DNA of 64,000 nt from Pseudonocardia halophobica (lineage in GTDB: Bacteria > Actinomycetota > Actinomycetes > Mycobacteriales > Pseudonocardiaceae), in the NCBI RefSeq assembly GCF_027922425.1, contig NZ_BSFQ01000019.1, positions 60,784 through 124,783 of the forward strand, in the 5' to 3' direction. Made by a program: the position numbers and the translations under genes. The notes below the pieces were generated by a model. That model was not told the origin of the DNA. It ran no database searches and saw only the letters and a program-made list of their open reading frames with translations. Below, piece after piece: positions 25,687 through 34,865 of this stretch. How positions within the stretch are numbered: position 1 is the stretch's first letter; the number at the start of each line of letters is the position of its first letter.

Positions 25687-27057
25687 TCAGCCGCCCTCGA
25701 TCCACACCGTCTTGGCGTTGACGAAGGTGCGCGGCCCGAACCCGGCGAGCTCCCGGCCGTAGCCGGAGTTCTTGGCGCCGCCGAACGGCACCTCCGGGGT
25801 CGACTCGGTGAACCGGTTGACGTAGATCATCCCGGTCTCGATCTCCCGCACCAGCCGCTCCTGCTCGGCCTCGTCGGTGGTCCACACGCTGCCGCCGAGG
25901 CCGAAGGGCGAGTCGTTCGCGATCCGGATGGCGTCGTCGAGGTCCTGCGCGCGCCAGACCGACGCGACCGGTCCGAACAGCTCCTCGCGGTGCGCGGGCG
26001 AACCGTCGGGGATGTCCGCCAGCACCGTCGGCGGGTAGTAGAAGCCCGGGCCGCTCCCCGGCTCCCCGCCCGTGACGAGCGTGGCGCCGGCGGCGACGGT
26101 GTCGCGGACCTGCTGGTCGAGGGTCTTCACGGCGTCGCCCGAGGACAACGGCCCGACGTCCGTGTTCTCGTCCATCGGGTCGCCGACGGTCAGCGCCGCC
26201 ATCGCCTCGCCCAGCCGGCGGGTGAACTCGTCCGCGACATCGGTGTGCACGATGAACCGCTTCGCGTTGATGCAGGACTGGCCGTTGTTCAGGGTCCGCG
26301 AGGTCACGGCGTTGCGGACGGCCGTGTCCAGGTCGGCCGAGGGCAGCACGACGAACGGGTCGCTGCCACCCAGCTCGAGGACGCTGGTCTTGATCTGCTT
26401 CCCGGCCGCGGCGGCGACCGCCCGGCCCGCCGCCTCGCTGCCCGTCAGGGTCACCGCCCGGACCCGGTCGTCGGAGATCACCTTCTCGATCTCGGACGAG
26501 CCGATCAGCAGCGTCTGGAACACGTTCTCCGGGAACCCGGCGCGCAGGAACACGTCCTCGATCGCCAGGGCGCACTGCGGCACGTTCGACGCGTGCTTGA
26601 GCAGGCCGGTGTTGCCCGCCATCAGCGCCGGCGCGGCGAACCGGAACACCTGCCAGTACGGGAAGTTCCAGGGCATCACCGCCAGCACGGGCCCGAGCGG
26701 CTCGTACCGGGTGAGCACCCGGGCGCCCTCCACCTCGTGCGGCACGTCGGCGAGCATCGCCTGGGCGTTGTCCGCGTAGTAGCGGCACCCCTTGGCGCAC
26801 TTGTGCACCTCGGCGACGGCGGAGCCGAACGTCTTGCCGACCTCCCGCGTCGCGATGCGGCCGAGCTCCTCGGCCTCGTCGTCGAGCCGCTGGGCCAGGC
26901 CCCGGAACAGCTCCGCCCGGCGCTCCGCCGGGACGTCCCGCCAGTGCCGGAAGGCGGTCGCGGAGGCCATGATCTTCGCGTCGAGCTGCTCGGCGGTGAG
27001 CGCGTCGAAGGTCTTCAACTGGTCGCCGGTGCTGGGGTCGATCGTCGCGATGGCCAT
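25687..27057 (-). CDS. NAD(P)-dependent aldehyde dehydrogenase (succinate-semialdehyde type)
   Basis: The 456-residue ALDH has the oxyanion/cofactor motif VMPWNFPYWQVFRFAAPAL, catalytic Glu228 in LELGGSDPF and catalytic Cys262 in NNGQSCINAKRF. The C-terminal FTESTPEVPFGGAKNSGYGREL is typical of the SSADH/GabD1 subgroup, for which succinate semialdehyde is the usual substrate. ATG 27057 is the family start (MAIATIDPSTGDQLKTF). It converges with the formate dehydrogenase gene and is divergent from the aldehyde oxidoreductase operon, 78 bp away. That suggests shared control of aldehyde oxidation. Confidence 0.9.
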   Translation of the reverse strand: MAIATIDPSTGDQLKTFDALTAEQLDAKIMASATAFRHWRDVPAERRAELFRGLAQRLDDEAEELGRIATREVGKTFGSAVAEVHKCAKGCRYYADNAQAMLADVPHEVEGARVLTRYEPLGPVLAVMPWNFPYWQVFRFAAPALMAGNTGLLKHASNVPQCALAIEDVFLRAGFPENVFQTLLIGSSEIEKVISDDRVRAVTLTGSEAAGRAVAAAAGKQIKTSVLELGGSDPFVVLPSADLDTAVRNAVTSRTLNNGQSCINAKRFIVHTDVADEFTRRLGEAMAALTVGDPMDENTDVGPLSSGDAVKTLDQQVRDTVAAGATLVTGGEPGSGPGFYYPPTVLADIPDGSPAHREELFGPVASVWRAQDLDDAIRIANDSPFGLGGSVWTTDEAEQERLVREIETGMIYVNRFTESTPEVPFGGAKNSGYGRELAGFGPRTFVNAKTVWIEGG

Positions 27058-27135
27058 GCCCCACGGGTACCGCGCGCGGCGCCGGATCATGCCGTGTGCC
27101 GGGATGGACCGGGGAGATCCGGGAAGTCCCCGTGC

Positions 27136-27669
27136 ATGGAGACCGAACTGACCCTGCGGGTCGACGGCGCCACCCACCACCTCCGCGTCGACACCCGGAC
27201 CTCGCTGCTCGACGCGCTGCGGCAGCGGCTCGGGGCCACGAGCCCCAAGAAGGGGTGCGACCACGGCCAGTGCGGCGCGTGCACCGTGCTCGTCGGCGGC
27301 CGCCGCATCCTGGGCTGCCTCGCCCTCGCCGTGGCCTACGACGGCGCCGAGGTCACGACGGCGGCCGGGCTCGCGCCGGGCCCGGACGAGGACCACCCGG
27401 TGCATCGCGCGTTCGTGGACCACGATGCCTTCCAGTGCGGCTACTGCACCCCCGGACAGGTGTGCTCGGCCGTCGGCGTGCTCGACGAGCTGGAGCGCGG
27501 CTGGCCCAGCGCCGCCACCGCCGACGTGGCGGGCGGGCCGGACCTGGGCGACCCGGAGGCCCTCGACCGGGAGATCGCGGAGCGGATGAGCGGCAACCTC
27601 TGCCGCTGCGGCGCCTACAAGGGCATCCGCGCGGCGCTGGCCGAGGTCGCGGAAGGGGTGCGCCGATGA
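27136..27669 (+). CDS. paoA: Aldehyde oxidoreductase, 2Fe-2S subunit (PaoA-type)
   Basis: The 177-residue protein binds two 2Fe-2S clusters: a plant-ferredoxin type with C41, C46, C49 and C61 (GCDHGQCGAC), and a second with C101, C104, C156 and C158 (CGYC and CRC). It passes electrons from the molybdenum site to the FAD subunit. The stop overlaps the next start as ATGA. No Tat signal is present, unlike E. coli PaoA, so the enzyme is probably cytoplasmic. Confidence 0.92.
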   Translation: METELTLRVDGATHHLRVDTRTSLLDALRQRLGATSPKKGCDHGQCGACTVLVGGRRILGCLALAVAYDGAEVTTAAGLAPGPDEDHPVHRAFVDHDAFQCGYCTPGQVCSAVGVLDELERGWPSAATADVAGGPDLGDPEALDREIAERMSGNLCRCGAYKGIRAALAEVAEGVRR

Positions 27670-28673
27670 GGCCCTTCGCCTACGCCACCCCGCCCGACGC
27701 GCGCGAGGCCGTCCTCGCCGTGGCCGAGCGGCCCGACGCCGCGTTCCTCGCGGGCGGCACCAACCTCGTCGACCACCTGCGCCTGGGCGTGGCCACGCCC
27801 GGCCTGCTGGTCGACGTCACCGCGCTGACCTCCGCCGAGATCGAGGACCTGCCGGACGGCGGGCTGCGCCTCGGCGCCGCCGTGCGGAACTCCGACCTCG
27901 CGGCCGATCCCCGGGTCCGCGGGCGCTACCCCGTGCTGGCCGAGGCGCTCCTCGCCGGCGCCTCCGGGCAGCTGCGCAACATGGCCACGACCGGCGGGAA
28001 CCCGCTGCAGCGCACCCGCTGCGTGTACTTCCAGGACGTCACGACGCCGTGCAACAAGCGCGAGCCCGGCTCGGGCTGCGCGGCGATCGGCGGGGCGACC
28101 CGCAACCACGCGATCCTCGGCACCTCGGGGCGGTGCATCGCCACGCACCCGTCGGACATGGCGGTCGCGCTGGCCGCCCTCGACGCGCAGGTGCACGTGC
28201 TCGGGCCGGACGGGGAACGCACCGTCCCCTTCACCGACCTGCACACCCTGCCCGGGGACACCCCCGAGCGGGACACCGTGCTCGGGCACGGCGAGCTGAT
28301 CACCGCGATCGACGTGCCGGCGGCGCCGATCGCCGCGCGTTCCCGGTACCGGAAGGTGCGGGACCGGGCCTCGTACGCCTTCGCCCTGGTGTCCGTGGCC
28401 GCCTGCCTCGACGTGGCCGGCGGCCGGATCCGCGACGCGCGGCTCGCGTTCGGCGGGGTGGCGCACAAGCCCTGGCGGGCGCACCGGGCCGAGGAGGCGC
28501 TGCGCGGCGCCCCCGCCACCGACGAGTCCTACCGCGCCGCCGCCGGGGTCGAGCTGGCCGACGCCCGCCCGCAGGAGGGGTTCGACGGCGGCAACGCGTT
28601 CAAGATCCCGCTGCTCACCGGGACATTGGTGAGCACCCTGCGCGCGCTGGCCGGAGAGGAGACCCGCGCATGA
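27666..28673 (+). CDS. paoB: Aldehyde oxidoreductase, FAD/4Fe-4S subunit (PaoB-type)
   Basis: The 335-residue protein has the FAD-binding loop AGGTNLVDHLRLG and the TTGGN motif (MATTGGNPLQRTR). Four cysteines at 119, 129, 138 and 157 have the spacing of the extra 4Fe-4S cluster known from E. coli PaoB/YagS. This places the enzyme with PaoABC rather than with CO dehydrogenase or ordinary xanthine oxidase. It is coupled by 4-nt overlaps to both neighbours. Confidence 0.92.
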   Translation: MRPFAYATPPDAREAVLAVAERPDAAFLAGGTNLVDHLRLGVATPGLLVDVTALTSAEIEDLPDGGLRLGAAVRNSDLAADPRVRGRYPVLAEALLAGASGQLRNMATTGGNPLQRTRCVYFQDVTTPCNKREPGSGCAAIGGATRNHAILGTSGRCIATHPSDMAVALAALDAQVHVLGPDGERTVPFTDLHTLPGDTPERDTVLGHGELITAIDVPAAPIAARSRYRKVRDRASYAFALVSVAACLDVAGGRIRDARLAFGGVAHKPWRAHRAEEALRGAPATDESYRAAAGVELADARPQEGFDGGNAFKIPLLTGTLVSTLRALAGEETRA

Positions 28674-30757
28674 CCGCCACCCTGGAACCGAGGGCCATCG
28701 GGCGCGGCCTCGCCCGCCGCGACGGCGGGGCGAAGGTCCGCGGCGTGGCGATCTACGCCGACGAGACGCCGGTCCCCGACCCGCTCTTCTGCCGGATCGT
28801 GCAGGCCACCGTCGCCCGCGGCCGCGTCTCCGACGTCGACACCGCCGGAGCCACGGCGCTCGACGGCGTCGTCGGCGTGATGACCAGCACCGAGGCCGAG
28901 CGCCTCGCCTCCACCGACGACGCCGAGCTCGCGGTGCTGCAGGGCACCGAGGTCGGCTTCCGCGGGCAGATCGTGGCCGCGGTGCTGGCGGAGACGGACG
29001 AGGTGGCCCGCGAGGCCGCGGACCTGGTCCGCGTGACGTACGCCGAGGAGCAGGCCGACGCGCGGCTCTCGGCCGACCGCGGCGACCTCTACACCCCGGA
29101 ATCGGTCAACCCCACCTATCCCCCGGACACGCACGAGGGCGACGTGGCCGCGGCGATGGCCGAGGCCCCCGTGACGGTCGAGCAGACGTACACCACGCCG
29201 ATGCACCACAACAATCCGATGGAGCCGCACGCGACGACGGCCCTCTGGGAGGACGGGCACCTCACCCTCTGGGACTCCACCCAGGGCGTGCACCCCGTCC
29301 GGCAGACGGTCACGCAGATCTTCGGGCTGGAGCCCGAGCAGGTGCGGGTGGTGTGCCCGTACGTCGGCGGCGGCTTCGGGTCGAAGGGCAACCCGCACGC
29401 CAACGTGATCATGGCGGCGATGGCGGCCCGCGCGGTGCCCGGCCGGCCGGTCCGGCTCGCGCTCACCCGCCAGCAGATGTTCTCCCTCGCCGGCTACCGC
29501 ACCCCCACCATCCAGCGGATGCAGCTCGCCGCCGAACGGGACGGGACGTTGCGCGGCATCGCGATCGACGTCGTCGAGCAGACCTCGCGGATCAAGGAGT
29601 TCGCCGAGCAGACGGGCGTGCCGACCCGGAACATGTACGCCGCGCCGAACCGGCGGACCACGCACCGGCTGGCGGCGCTCGACGTCCCGGTCCCGTCGTG
29701 GATGCGGGCGCCGGGCGAGTGCCCGGGCATGTTCGGGCCCGAGGTCGCGATGGACGAGCTCGCCGCCGAGCTGGGCCTCGACCCGGTCGAGCTGCGGATC
29801 CGCAACGAGCCCGAGGTCGACCCGGAGACCGGGAAGCCGTTCTCCTCCCGCAACCTGGTGGCCTGCCTGCGCGAGGGCGCCGCGCGGTTCGGCTGGGCCG
29901 GCCGTGACCACCGCCCCGGCATGCGTCTCGAGGACGGGTGGTGGGTCGGCACCGGAGTGGCGGCGTCGGTCTACCCGACGATGCGGATGCCGAAGTCGAC
30001 GGCCACGGTCACCTACGACGGCGGCCGGTACGTCGCGCGGATCGGCGCCGCCGACCTCGGCACCGGCACCTGGACCGTCCTCCCGCAGATCGCCGCCGAC
30101 GCGCTCGACGTCCCGGTCGAGGACGTCGACGTGCTGATCGGCGACACCGACCACCCCGAGGCCTCGGTCGCGGGCGGCTCGTCCGGCACCACGACCTGGG
30201 GATCGGCGCTGGTCGAGGCGGTGCGGGAGTTCCGGGACAAGTACGGGGAGGACCCGCACGACGGCGACGCGGCCTCCGGGTCGGTGAACCCGAACGCGGC
30301 CGAGGAGGACTACGTGATGTCCGCCTTCGGTGCCCAGTTCGCCGAGGTCCGGGTGCACGCCGACACCGGCGAGGTCCGGGTGCCGCGGCTGTACGGGGTG
30401 TTCGCGGCGGGGCGGATCGTCAACCCGCGGCTGGCCCGCTCGCAGTTCCTGGGCGGCATGACGATGGGGCTGGGTATGGCCCTGCACGAGCAGAGCCTGC
30501 TCGACCCGCGCACCGGGCACGTCGTGAACCACGACCTGGCCGAGTACCACGTGCCGGCCAACGCGGACGTCGACGACCTGCAGGCGCACTGGGTCGACGA
30601 GGACGACCCGTACGTCAACGCCATGGGGTCCAAGGGGATCGGCGAGATCGGCATCGTCGGGACGGCCGCGGCGGTGGCCAACGCCGCCTGGCACGCCACC
30701 GGTGTGCGGGTGCGGGACCTGCCCGTCACCCTCGACCGGGTGCTGCCGGCGCGCTGA
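28670..30757 (+). CDS. paoC: Aldehyde oxidoreductase, molybdenum-binding subunit (PaoC-type)
   Basis: The 695-residue protein has the two-domain xanthine-oxidase fold: GGAKVRGVAIYADE at the start, the QTYTTPMHHNNPMEPHAT and CPYVGGGFGSKG cofactor loops, and the catalytic base Glu659 in MGSKGIGEIG. It oxidises aldehydes to carboxylic acids with a molybdopterin-cytosine-dinucleotide cofactor. The last 32 bp overlap the 3' end of the convergent epimerase gene. No dedicated MCD-insertion chaperone (PaoD/XdhC) is in the window, so maturation must be encoded elsewhere. Confidence 0.93.
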   Translation: MTATLEPRAIGRGLARRDGGAKVRGVAIYADETPVPDPLFCRIVQATVARGRVSDVDTAGATALDGVVGVMTSTEAERLASTDDAELAVLQGTEVGFRGQIVAAVLAETDEVAREAADLVRVTYAEEQADARLSADRGDLYTPESVNPTYPPDTHEGDVAAAMAEAPVTVEQTYTTPMHHNNPMEPHATTALWEDGHLTLWDSTQGVHPVRQTVTQIFGLEPEQVRVVCPYVGGGFGSKGNPHANVIMAAMAARAVPGRPVRLALTRQQMFSLAGYRTPTIQRMQLAAERDGTLRGIAIDVVEQTSRIKEFAEQTGVPTRNMYAAPNRRTTHRLAALDVPVPSWMRAPGECPGMFGPEVAMDELAAELGLDPVELRIRNEPEVDPETGKPFSSRNLVACLREGAARFGWAGRDHRPGMRLEDGWWVGTGVAASVYPTMRMPKSTATVTYDGGRYVARIGAADLGTGTWTVLPQIAADALDVPVEDVDVLIGDTDHPEASVAGGSSGTTTWGSALVEAVREFRDKYGEDPHDGDAASGSVNPNAAEEDYVMSAFGAQFAEVRVHADTGEVRVPRLYGVFAAGRIVNPRLARSQFLGGMTMGLGMALHEQSLLDPRTGHVVNHDLAEYHVPANADVDDLQAHWVDEDDPYVNAMGSKGIGEIGIVGTAAAVANAAWHATGVRVRDLPVTLDRVLPAR

Positions 30758-31781
30758 CCCGCGCGCCGTCCGGGTCCGTGTCGGCGAGCGCGTCGAGCAG
30801 GATCCGGGCGGTGCCGGCGGTGTCCACCGCGGGCGCCCAGCCCAGCTCGCGGCGGGCCCGCCCCGTGTCCATCGCCGGGGTGTCCACGGCCAGGTCGAAC
30901 CAGCCCGTGGTCGCGCCGAGCACGTGCAGCCGGTTCAGCAGGCCGAGCACGCCCCGCACCAGTGCCCGCGGCACCCGCACCGGGCGGGCGCCGGCGACGG
31001 CGGCGAGCTCCCGGGTGCCGAGCGCGTCCGCGGCCACGTTGAAGGCCCCGGCCGCGCGCCGGTCGAGGGCGGCGGCCACGGCGCGGCCGAGGTCGTCGGC
31101 GTGCACCAGCTGCAGGACGAGCCCGGACGGCAACGGCAGCACCGGGATGCGCCCGGCGCGGAGGGCGCGCAGCAGCGCCGTCGGCACGACCGGGCCGAGG
31201 AACAGGCGCCGCATCCGGGCCGCGGCGTCCGACCGGACCACCAGCGCGGCCCGGACCCGGGTCACCGCGACGCCGGGGTGGGCGCGCCCGAAGTCGTCGA
31301 GCATCGCCTCCGCGGCGACCTTGTCCCGGCTGTAGAGCGAGCCCGGGTGCGCCCGGACCGGCCAGGCCTCGTCGACCGGGCGGGCGGGCCCACCGGGCGG
31401 GTGCGGGCCGTACACCGCCTGCGACGACAGGAAGACGACCTGCCCGACGCCCGCGCGGCCGGCGGCGTCGAGCACGGCGGCGGTGCCGTCGAGGTCGACG
31501 CTGCGCGGCGTCGACGCGTCGCCGACCGGCTGGATCGCCCACGCCAGGTGCACGACGGCGTCGGCGCCGCGCAGGAGCTCCGCCAGCCGGTCCGCGGTGT
31601 CCGCGGCCAGCAGGTCCAGCGGGTGCCAGGTGACCCGGCCGGTCCGGGGCGCGTCCTCCGGCGGGTGCCGGCACACCGCGCGCACAATCACCTCGGGCCG
31701 CTCCGCCAGGGCGTCGAGCAGCCCGGAACCCACGGTCCCGGACGCCCCGACCACCACGACCGTGCGCGCGGGACCCGTCAT
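30726..31781 (-). CDS. NAD-dependent epimerase/dehydratase family protein
   Basis: The 351-residue extended SDR has the nucleotide loop VVVVGASGTVGSGLLDAL, with GASGTVG in place of the usual GxxGxxG, an acidic strand DLLAAD, and the catalytic YxxxK as LYSRDKVAAE. It is similar to actinobacterial nucleoside-sugar epimerase-like proteins, but the substrate is unknown. The start (ATG 31781) overlaps the stop of the sigma factor gene by 4 nt, so it is cotranscribed with and translated after it. The 3' end overlaps paoC. Confidence 0.87.
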   Translation of the reverse strand: MTGPARTVVVVGASGTVGSGLLDALAERPEVIVRAVCRHPPEDAPRTGRVTWHPLDLLAADTADRLAELLRGADAVVHLAWAIQPVGDASTPRSVDLDGTAAVLDAAGRAGVGQVVFLSSQAVYGPHPPGGPARPVDEAWPVRAHPGSLYSRDKVAAEAMLDDFGRAHPGVAVTRVRAALVVRSDAAARMRRLFLGPVVPTALLRALRAGRIPVLPLPSGLVLQLVHADDLGRAVAAALDRRAAGAFNVAADALGTRELAAVAGARPVRVPRALVRGVLGLLNRLHVLGATTGWFDLAVDTPAMDTGRARRELGWAPAVDTAGTARILLDALADTDPDGARVSAPAAPGRG

Positions 31782-32608
31782 GGGGAGGTGCCGCCGTCGA
31801 GCCCCTCCCGCAGCTGCGCGAGGGTGCGGGCGAGCAGCCGGGAGACGTGCATCTGGGAGATGCCGACGCGCTGGGCGATCTGGGTCTGGGTCATCTCGCC
31901 GAAGAACCGCAGCGTGAGGATGAGCCGCTCCCGCTCGGGCAGCGCGGAGATCAGCGGGCGCAGCGACTCGCGGTGGTCGACGTGCTCGAGCGCCTTGTCG
32001 ACCTCGCCGAGGGTGTCGGCGACCGGCTGGTCGTCCGCGTCGTCGACGGCGGTGAGCGAGCCGGCGTGCTGGTTCGCCTTGGCCGCCAGGGCCTCGACGA
32101 TCTCCTCGCGGTCCACGCCCAGGTGCCGGGCCAGCTCGCTGGGCTTCGGCGCGCGCCCGAGCTCGTGCGCCAGCGGGCCCGAGGCCTTGCCGATCGCGAC
32201 ACTGAGCTCCTTGAGCCGCCGCGGCACCCGCATCGACCAGGTCCGGTCGCGGAAGTAGCGCAGCATCTCCCCGCGGACGCACGGGATCAGGTAGCCGAGG
32301 AAGTCCCCGCCGGCGCGCTCGGGGTCCCAGCGGTCGATCGCCGAGATCAGCCCGATCGTGCCCACCTGCACCAGGTCCTCGATGCCGGCGCGGTAGCCCG
32401 CGCCGTGGCGCTGCGCGAGGTGGCGGACCACCGGCAGGAAGGCCAGGACGAGGTCGGACCGCAGCCGGTCGCGGTCGGGGTGGCCGGCCGGCAGCGCGGC
32501 GAAGCGCTCCAGCACGGGCATCTGGTCGGCGTACTCGCTGGGGCCCTGGGTCCGCTCGGCGGTGCGAGAATCCTGGACGGGCTCGGGAACCGTGTTCGGC
32601 GCGGTCAT
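31778..32608 (-). CDS. SigB/SigF-family alternative RNA polymerase sigma factor
   Basis: The 276-residue protein has region 2 (DLVLAFLPVVRHLAQRHGAGY, EDLVQVGTIGLISAIDRWDPERGG-like), region 3 (LKELSVAIGKASGPLAHELGRAPKPSELARHLGV) and region 4 (ERERLILTLRFFGEMTQTQIAQRVGISQMHVSRLLARTL). It belongs to the SigB/F/G stress and sporulation group controlled by partner switching. ATG 32608 follows AGGAGG by 4 nt. A phosphatase-kinase-STAS fusion lies 720 bp away on the other strand and is a plausible regulator. Confidence 0.93.
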   Translation of the reverse strand: MTAPNTVPEPVQDSRTAERTQGPSEYADQMPVLERFAALPAGHPDRDRLRSDLVLAFLPVVRHLAQRHGAGYRAGIEDLVQVGTIGLISAIDRWDPERAGGDFLGYLIPCVRGEMLRYFRDRTWSMRVPRRLKELSVAIGKASGPLAHELGRAPKPSELARHLGVDREEIVEALAAKANQHAGSLTAVDDADDQPVADTLGEVDKALEHVDHRESLRPLISALPERERLILTLRFFGEMTQTQIAQRVGISQMHVSRLLARTLAQLREGLDGGTSP

Positions 32609-32840
32609 GGGGCCTCCTACACGTCGGTGGACGTCAGAGGCAGCTGGCTGTACCTCGGTCGAGCGGCGCGCGACGGGTGGTGGGCGCACTCGGGGCGTCG
32701 ATCGTGCATCGGTCGCACCTCGACCGTACAAGCGCCCTCCGGGGGGCGCGCGTCGAGTTCGGCCCGGACGCATGGGTCGGACGCACCGGGGTATGACGCG
32801 CGACACATCGTTCCGGCAGGACCCCCGCGAAGGAGACCCG

Positions 32841-33170
32841 ATGACCGTCCGGCCCGCCCCCGCCCGACCCGTTGCGCCCGCCCCCCGACCTCCCGCGACG
32901 CCCGACGTGGCGGCCGTGCTCGGCCCCTTCGTCGCGTGGCTGGCGAGCCGTGAGCCGTACGAGGGCCTGCGCCGCAGACAGGTGCGGGTGGTCGAGCGGT
33001 TCCTGCGGTGGGCCGCCGCCGACCGCGGCGATCCGCGCACGCGGCGGGAGCGCTTCGAGTCCGAGATCGGCGTCGGCGGCACCGCGGAGGCGCAGGCCGT
33101 CGGATCGGCGCTGGACCGGCTCGCGGAACACCGTCGCATCCTCGCCATCGCCCCCTTCCTCGACGACTGA
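32841..33170 (+). CDS. Hypothetical protein, 109 residues
   Basis: The family is not recognised. ATG 32841 follows AAGGAG at 6 nt. The first 20 residues are Pro/Ala/Arg rich. The rest is helical, with VAAVLGPFVAWLASREPYEGLRRRQVRVVERFLRWAAAD, which vaguely recalls the N-terminal core-binding fold of tyrosine recombinases, and a C-terminal DRLAEHRRILAIAPFLDD. It sits between the stress sigma factor gene (divergent) and the fusion regulator (same strand), so a role in that circuit is possible. Good ribosome site and codon use argue that it is real. Confidence 0.65.
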   Translation: MTVRPAPARPVAPAPRPPATPDVAAVLGPFVAWLASREPYEGLRRRQVRVVERFLRWAAADRGDPRTRRERFESEIGVGGTAEAQAVGSALDRLAEHRRILAIAPFLDD

Positions 33171-33329
33171 CGGAGGACCGACGACGGCGACCGCGACGGA
33201 CACGACAGCGACGACGGTGAGGACGACGGCGGGCATGCCACACGCCGGGGGCGCCCGGCCTCTATCCTCGGCGGACCCGGTCCCGCCGGGCAGGTCGCCG
33301 CCGTTCGGCGCCGGCCGGAGAGGAGCGAC

Positions 33330-34820
33330 GTGAACGCCGACTCCCGCCCCGAGCGGGATCCCGCTCCGCCCGGCGACGCTCCCCCGGCCCACCTGCCCGC
33401 CACGCTGCCGCTGCTGGCGGACCTCCGGCTGGCCGCGCTGTGGGTGCCCGCCGCCCCGCTCGGCCTCACCGCGCTCCCCTCCGCCGACGGCGCCGCCCCC
33501 GCGGGCGACTGGCTGGACGTGGTGCCGCTGCCGGACGGGCGGCTCGCCCTCGCCGTCGGTGACCTCGTGGGTCCGGCACCGCGCCCCGGCGCGGTCACGG
33601 GGCTGCGCACCGTGCTGCGCCAGGCGCTGCACACCGCGCCGACGCTCACCGAGGCCCTCGAGCAGATCGACCGGGCCGCCGGCATCGACGACGCCCTGCA
33701 CGGCGCCTCGCTCACCGTCGTCGTCGTGGGGCCGGACGGGGAGCTCGAACACGCACGCGGCGCCCATCCCCCGGCCCTGGTGAGCGGGCCGGGCGGGCTC
33801 GCCCCGCTGCCCGGCCAGGCCTACGGCCCCCTGGGCGTCGGCGCCGCACCCCCGGTGCCGGCGACCGCGCAGCTCGCCCGCGGGGAGACGCTCCTGCTGT
33901 ACTCGGACGACCTCGTGGAGGGCCGCGGGCGGACCTCGCCCGGCCGTGGCCCCGGGCAGGAGGTCCTGCTCGACCCCGAGGCCCCGGTGGACGACCCCGC
34001 GGCCGTGTGCGCCCGGCTCGCCGCGCGGGCGCCGCGCGGCGGGGTCGCCGTGCTGGCCGCACACCGGCGCCTCGTGCCCGTCGAGCCGTTGCGGCTGGTG
34101 CTGCCGGTCGACCCGTTCGCCCTCAGCCCGCTGCGCGAGACGGTCACGCGCTGGCTGGAGGCGGCGGGCGTGGCGCCGCGGACCGTGGTCGCGGCGCCGA
34201 TGGTGGTCTCCGAGCTCGCCGCGAACGCCATCGAGCACGCGTATCCCGAGGGCTCCGACGGCGAGATCCGGATCGGTGCCGAGCTGACCGGGGCCGGGCT
34301 GTGCATCACCGTCGCCGACGACGGCACCTGGCAGCCCCCGGAGGAGGACGCGGCGGACGACGACGAGGAGGCCGGTTTCGGGCTCGCGGTGGTCCGGGAC
34401 CTCTGCGACGCCCTGGTCGTCGAGCCCGGGCCGGCGGGCACGACGGTCACCGCGGTGCTGGCCGTCGGCAGGCCGGTCGCGGTCGGCGACACGCCGCGTC
34501 CCGGCCCGACGGCCGTGCCCGAGATGTTCGCCGTCCAGCCCGGCGAGGCCCCGGGGGTGCTGCACGTGCGAGGCGACGTCGACCTGCCGGCCGTCGCCAC
34601 CCTGCGGGCCGCGCTGCTCGACGCGGCCGCGGACGGGGAGCGGTGCGTCCTCGACCTGTCCGCCACCACCCTGTTCGCCAGCGCCGGGGTGCGGCTGCTG
34701 CACCAGCTCGACCCCGGCACGGACCTGTGCGTGGTCGCGCCACCCGGCAGCGTCGCGCGGCCCGTGCTCGAGCTCACCGGGCTGGCGCACCTGCTGAGCG
34801 ACCGGGCCGAGAGCGCCTGA
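33330..34820 (+). CDS. SpoIIE-like phosphatase / HATPase / STAS fusion, partner-switching regulator
   Basis: The 496-residue protein has three parts. Residues ~35-250 are PP2C-SpoIIE-like (AGDWLDVVPLPDGRLALAVGDLVG, HPPALV, LLYSDDLVEG), but the usual terminal DD motif is replaced by GGVAVLA, so phosphatase activity may be impaired. Residues ~260-385 are an RsbW-type kinase (VSELAANAIEHAY, GFGLAVVRDL). Residues ~405-490 are a STAS domain with the phosphorylatable serine region FASAGVRLL. It combines the enzyme types that control SigB/F-family sigma factors. GTG 33330 follows GAGGAG by 6 nt. Confidence 0.88.
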   Translation: MNADSRPERDPAPPGDAPPAHLPATLPLLADLRLAALWVPAAPLGLTALPSADGAAPAGDWLDVVPLPDGRLALAVGDLVGPAPRPGAVTGLRTVLRQALHTAPTLTEALEQIDRAAGIDDALHGASLTVVVVGPDGELEHARGAHPPALVSGPGGLAPLPGQAYGPLGVGAAPPVPATAQLARGETLLLYSDDLVEGRGRTSPGRGPGQEVLLDPEAPVDDPAAVCARLAARAPRGGVAVLAAHRRLVPVEPLRLVLPVDPFALSPLRETVTRWLEAAGVAPRTVVAAPMVVSELAANAIEHAYPEGSDGEIRIGAELTGAGLCITVADDGTWQPPEEDAADDDEEAGFGLAVVRDLCDALVVEPGPAGTTVTAVLAVGRPVAVGDTPRPGPTAVPEMFAVQPGEAPGVLHVRGDVDLPAVATLRAALLDAAADGERCVLDLSATTLFASAGVRLLHQLDPGTDLCVVAPPGSVARPVLELTGLAHLLSDRAESA

Positions 34821-34821
34821 C

Positions 34822-34849
34822 GGCGGGCCGCGGTCGGTCGCGGCCCGCC
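34822..34849. terminator. Bidirectional terminator hairpin
   Basis: The 11-bp arms GGCGGGCCGCG and CGCGGCCCGCC with a 6-nt loop lie in the 45-bp gap between two convergent genes. Confidence 0.75.
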
Positions 34850-34865
34850 CCGGGGACGGCGTCCG

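Noticed and set aside
30726..30757. Start/stop error between paoC and the epimerase gene
   Set aside because: Both reading frames keep family-typical C-termini; a 32-bp convergent overlap is plausible in this dense genome.
32841..33170. Tyrosine recombinase fragment
   Set aside because: Only a vague likeness to an integrase N-terminal domain; no catalytic domain or att-like repeat is nearby.
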